Shown here: piece after piece, positions 56,596 through 64,000 of the stretch
How the letters are laid out: each line of letters opens with the position of its first letter
Numbering within the stretch: the first letter of the stretch is position 1
NCBI GenBank assembly: GCA_037157565.1
Contig: JAZHRO010000022.1
Location: forward strand, 4,154,001 to 4,218,000
Reading direction: 5' to 3'
DNA from: Thalassia testudinum
Taxonomy: Eukaryota > Streptophyta > Magnoliopsida > Alismatales > Hydrocharitaceae
Length of the DNA stretch: 64,000 bases
The notes under the pieces: generated by a model
The model's database searches: none
Seen by the model: only the letters and a program-made list of their open reading frames with translations
What the model was told of the DNA's origin: nothing
Program-made: the position numbers and the translations under genes

Positions 56596-58230
56596 TCAGC
56601 CGAGTGGAAAATGGGGTGGAGAGGGAGTGGTCAAATCAGTGGAAGTTTGTAAGACAAGCACCTTGATTAAGAGCCTGGTTGGTCCAACTAGGTGCTTGTT
56701 AAGATCAGTAGGCTGATGATGCAGCCCAAACCCAATAAGTCTGGTGGGTTGATAGATGTAGATCAACAGATGCAGAACCCACCATATGCAGTGAAGTTCA
56801 AATAGATATGGAAGTGAAAACTCAGGTTTAGGCTGAGTCGAATCAGCCTGGTCAAAGTAGGGTTCCAAAAAAATAATCGATGTAAGGTGTCGAAACCCTA
56901 TAAGGCTGATCAAAGAATGTTGGCTCCTGTTTTTCGGCCTGATCAATGCCCGATACCCAATATAGATATGGAGTTGAATCATCTGCAAACGGCTTAGTGA
57001 GAGGTGAATCGGAATAGAAATTGAGTCCGATTGGGGTCGGGGTAGAGAACGGGTTTTGATTGGTTCTGTATATGTGGAGCAGGTGGCTTCAAAGAAAATT
57101 GGCTTATTATAATCAGGAAGCAGATTTTCTCCGATGTTCTGGTCAGATTTGAGATCGTCGGAGAGTTTGCGAAAATCACAATATGAATGAGATTCAGGAT
57201 CATGAGTTCCACCACCATAGAATAAGTCATATGTTGTATACTCAGCAGCCTGACTGGGGTCTAGCCTAAATGTTAATTCTGAGCTTAAAAAGGTATCCTT
57301 ATCTGGTAGAGGCTCAGATTCTAAGCTAGTAGGATAGACCTAATTGAAACCCCACTCGTCCAACTCCTCGATTTCTGTATCGTAGATTGGCGTGACTTCC
57401 GAAAAATCGATTAGTTCCTCTGAGGATGTTGGCGAGGGATATTCATCAAATAGAGGCCCAAAATCATATTCTTCATTAAAAGATTGATCTTCTTCATATG
57501 GGGCCTTGAAATCTTCAAAATAGGTTTCAGATCTAGGTTCTAGGCTTAGGATGCGGGTTGAATCACTAGAATCTAGGTTTGAATAACCTTCGAGGGTCAC
57601 CTTATCAGAATAAGGGACGGAATTTACACCCTCGAGAGGTTCAGTTCTACTCTCATTCTTGCAGGAGTTTTGGGATTCTAGAATGGGCTCAACATTGTAT
57701 TTTCCTGCATTTGGAGCTTCCCAACCTTCTTCAATATCAGGCACATTGTATTCTATTTGGGTTGGGAATCCACAACCATTTTGTGCCTCAAACCCGAGAT
57801 CAGATTTATCCTCGATGTTGTCCCAAGATAGTTCCTCCTCTGTTTGTGGTATATACGGGTATTTCTGGTCAATAACTTGTTTTACTAATCTCATTATCTC
57901 TTCCCATTTTTCAAGACTATCTTGGTGTTGCTTCCAAAGTCGAGGATTTGTCATACATTGAAGGTATTCAAGATTGTGTAGTTTTTCTATCTCAATGTAT
58001 GCAGTAATGAGCAAGTCACGGGTTGATCCTTTTGTGGCTTCTACTAATAGTACTTGGGCACAAGTTATGATAAAGGTTGTGGTTGTTGGGAGATCAACCT
58101 GAATGTTTCCTACTGGTGTTGAGGTTTCTTCTTTTTCATAGAATTTCAGGGCATCCTCAATCATTTTATCTCTCATGGATCTCTGATATTTAGGTTTCTT
58201 GAGTGGTAGTCCTAGGTGGTTTGGCTGCAT
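56596..58230 (-). CDS. Orphan ORF of element C, unknown function, one in-frame TAG
   Basis: From ATG at 58228-58230 (MQPNHLGLPLKKPKYQ) the frame is open for 544 codons to TGA at 56596-56598, except for one TAG at 57340-57342. I do not recognise the protein. Residues 1-130 look helical (MIEDALKFYEKEE; WEEIMRLVKQVID). About 130-296 are strongly acidic with many Asn/Ser/Tyr, ending ELDEWGFN. After TAG there are about 250 residues, first Asp/Ser-rich, then Ile/Leu/Tyr/Trp-rich. There is no CCHC knuckle, DLGAS, YVDD-type, RNase H or DDE motif. It occupies the place of gag-pol, between leader and pol end. It may be a captured gene, a diverged gag substitute, or a relic. An upstream in-frame stop lies 12 codons before the ATG. 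Confidence 0.65.
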
Positions 58231-59410
58231 ATTTGGATCAAGTGGTGGAATCCAAATGTAGAATCAGAGTTTGAATCAAGATACAGAATCAAGTTATGAA
58301 GCGATCAGATCTGAATAACGAGTCCCACTAAAAATGTATGTGTGTGCTCTAAAGAGAAAAGATGAGGGACTAGAGATGTTTTTGATCCAATCAAGACACC
58401 CAAAGATGTTTGGATGACTATTGAGGTTCGGGGCGGATGAACCCTTGGATCAGAAGATCGTCCACCTGAGAATTACCTGGGCAGCCAGAGAGGGAGAGTC
58501 CCGCAAAGACCCCTACACGGTAGAGCGTCCCCATGGGTTACAGGGTTTCCCCCACCCGACCTCTCTTATCACTGAGATTCCAGGTAGACCAGAATGGGGA
58601 CCTGGACCTCTTAAGTCTACCACTTTTATTTCAAAGGTGCTTTAGGGTTCTCACTTGAACTTTAGATGTTTTGATGTTGTGACCTAATTTAAAGGTTGGT
58701 TGACCCAAGGGGTCAACTTCACCTGACCTGTCCTATAGATGGCAGAATGATTCTAGGTTTGGAGCCTAGAGATCACCCTGATTTGACTCCCAGGTTATTA
58801 GGTCCAAAAATTTTAAGATTCAAGTGATTTTAGAGCTTCTTTTTCTTTAGGGTTTGTCTTGTTTAGATCTCTTCAATCAAGGTCTTGGGTGACACACTGA
58901 TGCGGGAAGGTTTATTTCCTTTTATGCAGGCATGTGTGACTAGCACTTCAAGACCCTACTGTAGAAACCCTAATTTGGTTCTATTTCTAATCCTTTTTTC
59001 TTTTTCACAAAAATTCTCTTTGGACTTGAAAGCAAGAGGTGTGTTGTCCATAGAGATTAAGCGTTATTTCTATTAGGCACATGAATTTGTGGGACAGAAT
59101 CTAAAAAAAAATCTCTCCAACTTCAAGAACATTTAAAAAAAATTTCATAAAATTAGGAAACATTTGCCTTAAAGATGGTGATTACTATATAAAGAAGGCA
59201 ATTGATTCCTAAATTGATTTTCTTCCTTTTGTCTTTTCAGGATTTAGGGAATGGTTTAAGGAAGAAAAGAAATTACCTGCCCTGGAGTGGTTGACTTGCG
59301 GGAGGGATTTTCTCGTGAAATACCTGCAAGATCAAAACAAAGCAAAGTAGGGCAAGTTAGTGTTCAATATGATAAAAAGAATGTAGAGACTAGTGATAAA
59401 TTACGCGTTG
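58231..59410 (-). other. Leader of element C
   Basis: About 1.2 kb between primer site and orphan ORF. Includes a GC-richer block (58425-58620). No ORF of note on the element strand. Confidence 0.6.
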
Positions 59411-59429
59411 TTCCCCGGCAACGGCGCCA
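59411..59429 (-). promoter_or_regulatory. Primer binding site of element C (tRNA-Asp type)
   Basis: Minus strand TGGCGCCGTTGCCGGGGAA, three bases from the LTR end. This is the classical Athila/Tat primer site, matching the 3' end of plant tRNA-Asp. Confidence 0.93.
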
Positions 59430-59432
59430 AAA

Positions 59433-62064
59433 TGTTGAAGCGACTGGCTCGATCGTGTTTTAACAGTTATTGCGTTGTAGTATAGGTGATCAAGCGTCAT
59501 CAACAAATAAAGATTTTATTACTCGAAAACCGAAGTATCTAAGGTCGAACACAGGGAGCAATCAGAATTTACTACTAATCTCAAATGTAATTGAACACTC
59601 CAATTTACTCAAAAGTTTAATTCAAATGCATTTAAAAAGTAATCCAAGCAAAAGAGTAAAATTGGATGTCTGATCACAAGATCAGACGTCTTAAAAGTGT
59701 CTTCCCTTCTTTGATTATTCTTCTTCTCTCTGATCTTGCTTTCTTTCTTCTACAGCCTTCACTTTGCTTCTTTCTCTTCTGTCTTCCTTCTGTCTTCTTC
59801 TTCTTCCTTGGTCTTCTGTCTTGGCCTTTCTTCTTCTTTCTCTGCTTCTTCTCTTCTTCAGAGTTTCTTCTCCTCCCTGTGGCTAAGTGTCAGCTTCTTC
59901 TTCGGCGCTCCGCTTGCCTGCACACAAGGGGAAGCAAAACCTAACCCTCCCTCTACCCGTGTGTGTCTCTCTCTTTGCAAACGGCTCACATGTAGCTCTC
60001 CCAGAGTCGGGTTAACGGGTCGGATCGCGTGCCCGTGACCAGGCGCACCGGCGTGAGGGTGATGCGCGAGGTGTGCTCAGATAAGGTCGGGTCGGATCCT
60101 GCCAGATCCGTGAGGTGAAATCGTGTACGAGGTGAGCGTGGGTAAGGTGAGGGACCTCACCCCTGTGCATTCAGAGGCAACGAGAGAATAACACAAAATC
60201 AATTTAAATCGTACCTGCGCCTCGTAGATTGCCGATGTGGGACTATTAGTCCCGCCCTGCTCTCGCGTGCACCTGCAGAACACTCTTCGTCGATTGCCAA
60301 AGCTGTGGACTACGTTACGTTGTCCACTGGGTCAGATAGCTTTGCAGTGCTTGCCCGAGTCAGCTGCACCTGAAGCCTGGCCGTCCTGAAGCCTGGAGCT
60401 ACTTCGCGCCACCGTCAATGGCGGCAGGGGCTTGAAAACTGTCAGACACAAAACAAGCCTCTCGGCTTAATCAGATCACCGGAGGACCTTCGCCTTGTCA
60501 TGGCGAAGGGCAAGGTGGCAGGCCGCGGGGTGGCCTAGGCATGCGTGCCTAGGTTGCCCTGTGGCTGGGTGGATGGGTGTCATCAGGGGTGCGTTGTGGA
60601 GGTGTAGCATGGCAGTGGAGGGGTAGAGTGTGTTCAGTGTGGTGAGGCGGAACTTTTGCAATGGCCGGCGAGGCGTGTGGGGCTGCAGAGTGACGGGGGC
60701 TCCTCGCCGGAGGGTGGCCGGAGATGAGGAAGGTGACGGTGGACGGCGGTGGTCGAGGGGCAATCAAGTGAAATAGAATGGGGAAAAGAAAGTGGGAAAG
60801 TTGTGGAGTAGTTCTAACCTAATTGTAGGGACGAAGGGGGCAGAGAGGTGGACGGCTGTACCTGCTGTCGCCGGAGAAGAAGATGCCCAGTGGGGGAGGA
60901 TAACGGCGACGACAGGTCTGAGGTAGCGTGTGCGGGTATTGTGCGACGCGGAGGAGAATCAGGAAGAAGTCTCTGCCACTGGTTTTGTGGCAGAGTGAAG
61001 AGGAAAGGAAAGGGAGCTCGTCGGAGCTCGCTGGGTTCCCTGGCCGGGAAGGAAGAGATGAATCTGAGGTGAAACCCCGGCCAGGTCGAGTTGAGAATGA
61101 GCGGCCAGGTTTGGGGGTTCCTTTATAGGCATTGGGCCGTGTGTTCAGAGCTTGGAGGGGACACCTTTGTCTCTGACAGCTCACCGGAGAAGGAAAGTGG
61201 GTGGACACCCAAATCCCTCGTGCATTCGCACGAGAGATTGGGATCAAATCAGGGATCATGACTGGCCTCAGATGGAAGGGAATTCCTCAGAGAATCTCCC
61301 TTCCATTTCTGGGAGGGGATCTCTGAGGAATCAGAGAGTATTCCCTCTCTAATCCTCGCCGGAGAAGGATTCTGCCCCAATAATGGTGGAAGGACTTGAT
61401 TGCAAAGGTGGCGAGGAAGTTAGGGGGCTCTCTGCGATGATTTTCAAAAGATAGGGACCAAATTGTGATTTGGGTGTACTGAATTGCAAAGTAGGTCAAG
61501 ATGACCTCCCCTTAGGTCCAAATTTTGTTATAAATCTAATTTTGACCTAAGGAATCCAATGGTGAAGTTGTATTTTAGGTTTGACCCCGTTTAACTAGAC
61601 ATTTTGTGTAAAAACCCAAATTAGGTCAATTAATGAGCTAGGACCCTAATCTCGGTCAAATTGGGTTCACAAGGCCAAATTGAGTGTTCTAAATCCTAGG
61701 AGATATTTTTTCATGATTTTTAGATGGTTTACTTGACTTTTATCCTAACCGAAACCTTGTTGCTTTAAGCAGGTCTGTTTTAGGGTTACCAAATGTCATT
61801 TAATTCCTAGATTGCACATGAACCCATTTCTGATTGACTCAACCCACTTTTTATCTTATTTAGACCATTTGACCTATGTTTTGCCTCTGAGAAATCTTGT
61901 TTATGTACTGCAATGGTAAAATTGCAGTTTTAACCTTTATTTCATGTTTTCTTCTCAGAACACTTATTTCTCCAATTAAGCCCTCTTCTAGGTTATGTAG
62001 GAGCTTTTATTCTCTTTATTATGTCAAAATGAGCTAGTTATGGCTCATGATTGGGCTCTCATCA
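59433..62064 (-). repeat. 5' LTR of element C
   Basis: 2632 bp, TGATGAGAGCC...CTTCAACA on the minus strand, directly repeating 52363-54996 with scattered substitutions (visibly more than between the Copia LTRs). Followed on the right by TSD aatat. Confidence 0.93.
61121..61127 (-). promoter_or_regulatory. Predicted TATA box, element C 5' LTR
   Basis: Minus strand TATAAAG. It would drive the transcript carrying the orphan ORF. Confidence 0.5.
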
Positions 62065-63080
62065 AATATGAATTCAGCAAAAGATGTGTCAAGAAGGGTT
62101 TTGGGCTTTTCAAAATGAATGGTTGCCTCCCGTTAAGCGCTGAGTTTAACACCATCAGTCGGTCACAATGAGCTTCGGGAGAGTGGAGATCAAAAGATAC
62201 CTTAGCCCTGTTTATATCGGCGAGTTCAATGAACGGCTTAAGTTGTTTACCCTTCACGACGAAGGGTTATGAATCAAGGCTAGGTTGGTTGATTTCAACG
62301 GCTCCATTTTGAAAGATTCGTATGATAAGATATGGTCCAATCCATTTTGATCTGAGTTTTCCTGGGAACAATTTGAGTTTGGCATCAAAGAGTAGGACTT
62401 TCTGACCAGGGTGAAAGATCTTTCTGGATATGTGCTTGTCAAAAAAGGCCTTAACCTACTCTTTGTAAATTCGTGCGTTCTCATACGCATCATTGTGTAA
62501 TTCATCGATCTTGTATAGCCCTTAGAAAGATCTAAATTACACTTTCGTATAGCCCAATAGGCTTTGTGCTCCAACTAGACGGGGAGGTGATATGCCTTCC
62601 TGTATGCCAATCTGAAAGGAGACATGCCCAATTGGGTTTTGTGGGCAGTCCTGTAGGCCTGCAAGGCTTCCGGAAGTCGGGATGACTAAGCTTTCCTGTC
62701 ACGTCGGACAGTAACCTGAAGGATTTTCTTGATCTCTCGATTCGATAGTTTAGCTAGACCATTGGTTTGGGGGTGATAAGGAGTAGAGATTTGGTGCAAC
62801 ACCACACCCCGTATTTGGTCATCAGAGATCTGAACTGAGGATTTGTGAAATGGGTCCCTCCATCAGAGATAATGGCACGTGGAATCCCTAACCGAGAAAA
62901 GATGTTCTGATGAATGAATTTGATTACCACCTTATGATCGTTGGTTCAGGTTAGAATGGCTTTGATCCATTTGGACATGTAGCCAATAGTGAGAAGAATG
63001 TATTCGAAGCCATCCAAAACAATGAAGGGTCCCATGAAGTCAATCCCCCAGATGTCGAAGATTTCGCATGCAAGAATCGG
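62065..63080 (-). pseudogene. pol: Integrase core and C-terminus of element B (broken)
   Basis: The reverse strand encodes the Ty3 integrase catalytic domain: WGIDFMGPF (first Asp), SDGGTHF (second Asp), TPYHPQTNG and SNREIKKIL (Glu). Then come a MSPFRLAY block, LEHKAYWAIRKCN, and a C-terminal GPYLIIRIF-FQNGAVEI module. It is broken by an in-frame TGA after KAIL, a frameshift near the WCC/HQI region, TAG codons before SSRLPEALQ and LEHKAYW, and TAA near 62270. It ends at the C insertion; the last codons (ALNGRQP) are at about 62120. The enzyme would insert element cDNA; this copy cannot. Confidence 0.88.
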
Positions 63081-63455
63081 CTATAAAGGCATCATATCGC
63101 GGTGGCTCATGTCGCCCAAGGTCGGGAAACGAGTGCATGCCTTACAATGATTGTATGCGTCTTTGAAAATCGTGGGCCAGTAAAGCCGCACTGGAGGACT
63201 TTTTGCTGCAGTTTTATGTCTGGAAAAATGTCCGTTGTAGGCCTGGTCATGGCAGGACAAAATGTCCTGAATTTCCACTTCTGGGACGCACCATCTAATG
63301 ATCTGATCAACACCAATGTGGAAGAGGTACGGATCTTCCCACATGTAGTACTTGGCATCGGAAAGCAATTTGTCTTTCTTGGCCTTTGGCCAATAGGACG
63401 GGATCTGATGTGATGCCAAATAGTTCACTAAATCAGCTGACCAAGGAAGTCCCAT
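63081..63455 (-). pseudogene. pol: Integrase zinc-binding (H2C2) domain of element B
   Basis: An open stretch of 124 codons. PWSADLVNYLASHQIP is followed by YYMWEDPYLFHIGVDQIIR, a CVPE block, then the H-H-C-C zinc site: SCHDQAYNGHF and HCKAC, spaced as in Ty3 integrases. It ends GDMSHRDMMPL, the usual link to the catalytic core. Typical Athila-type spacing. The domain itself looks intact, but pol around it is broken. Confidence 0.88.
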
Positions 63456-64000
63456 ACTAATAGTTAGGAGGTGCTCATCGAGAAAATGTTCTGTGATGGG
63501 TCCGAAAGGGTCGATACTGTCAGAAGGAAGGTGGGATAAGTGGTCAACTACACGTTCTTCTCCCTCGCTTTATCATGAATCTCGAGATCAAATTCTTGCA
63601 ACAAAAAGATCCAGCGGATTAGTCGAGGTTTCACGTCCTTCTTCGCAAGGAGGTGCCTCACTACATTGTGATCTGAGTATATGATAACATGGGAACCCAA
63701 AAGATATGATCTGAATTTTTCCAGGGCAAATACTACGGCTAGCAGCTCTTTCTCATAGCTGTATAGTTACACTGAGCCTCGTCAATTGTCATGCTAGAGT
63801 AGTAGATGACCACGGGTTTCCCATCTATTTTCTACCCAAGTACCTCTCCTACAGCATAATTAGATGCATCACACATGATCTCAAAGGGTTGAGACCAATC
63901 AGGGGACTGCAAGATAGGTGCTTGGGTAACTCGATCATGCAGGATCTCAAATGCCTGAGTGCACTCCTTGGAGATTTCAAAAGGGACATCCTTAGATAAA
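63456..64000 (-). pseudogene. pol: RT end and RNase H of element B (broken, runs off window)
   Basis: The reverse strand starts at the window edge with the RT-RNase H connection (LSKDVPFEISKECTQAFEIL, APILQSPDW, MCDASNYAVGEVLG) and continues into RNase H ([47 protein letters not shown]). An in-frame TAG at 63832-63834 stands where the family has Gln, and a one-base frameshift lies near 63760. RNase H would remove the RNA template. The upstream RT palm, protease and gag lie beyond the right edge. Confidence 0.87.

Larger units (their letters stand above)
52363..62064 (-). mobile_element. Complete family-G Ty3 element C with orphan ORF
   Basis: 9702 bp with perfect TSD aatat (52358-52362 and 62065-62069). 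LTRs are 52363-54996 and 59433-62064. It has an intact tRNA-Asp-type primer site (59411-59429) and polypurine tract. The internal region is 4.4 kb and lacks gag core, protease, RT, RNase H and integrase. A single long ORF (56596-58230) lies between leader and the last codons of pol. It is nested in element B, a pol-bearing member of the same family, which is a plausible helper type. Confidence 0.93.

Noticed and set aside
1..64000. CRISPR arrays, bacterial operons, ribosome binding sites or riboswitches
   Set aside because: No regularly spaced repeat-spacer pattern or prokaryotic gene layout. The window is plant nuclear repeat DNA.

Overview
This window is repeat-dominated nuclear DNA of a flowering plant. 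The evidence is nested plant-type LTR retrotransposons (Ty3 elements with a tRNA-Asp-type primer site TGGCGCCGTTGCCGGGGA, and a Copia element with TGGTATCAGAGC) plus a plant L1-type LINE with a DUF4283-like ORF1. I found no convincing host gene, rRNA, functional tRNA or CRISPR array. The species cannot be named from this sequence. Element boundaries below come from reading LTR termini, target-site duplications (TSDs), primer sites and polypurine tracts directly. All similarity and divergence statements are by eye.

Layout, left half. At 1-6899 lies the 5' part of a minus-strand Ty3 element (family D): 5' LTR 5092-6899, decayed primer site, leader, and a gag gene split by a family-G solo LTR (458-3305, TSD gtttg). 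It abuts an older family-E LTR (6900-7408 plus 12411-13071). That LTR is split by a complete 5.0-kb non-autonomous Copia element (7409-12410, TSD atatg) that keeps only a deleted gag. Then come a family-D solo LTR (13839-15608, TSD ttaac), a degenerate family-E LTR near 16308-17821, a probable MITE (about 19311-19450), and two family-G solo LTRs (20667-23384 and 25165-28024).

Right half. Family-A element 29037-41889 (plus strand, TSD gtatg) has a gag remnant and a protease-like ORF but no reverse transcriptase or integrase. Its 5' LTR carries a Copia solo LTR (30804-32525, TSD tcatc). Oddly, 1.4 kb of the DNA flanking its 3' LTR is copied between its 5' LTR and its primer site. From 42697 to the window end lies a long minus-strand family-G element B: 3' LTR 42697-45428, post-pol spacer, and decayed pol at 62065-64000. 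B is broken by a 5.4-kb LINE (about 46485-51868) and by a complete 9.7-kb family-G element C (52363-62064, TSD aatat).

C is the most novel object. It has family-G LTRs, primer site and polypurine tract, and it keeps the last codons of pol. Between leader and pol end it carries one long reading frame (58230-56596, one in-frame TAG) that I cannot assign to gag, protease, RT, RNase H or integrase. The shared LTRs make B-type elements the likely source of its enzymes. The insertion order read from nesting is: B before LINE and C; A and B before the flank-copying event; E before D and the Copia element; D before the L1 solo LTR.
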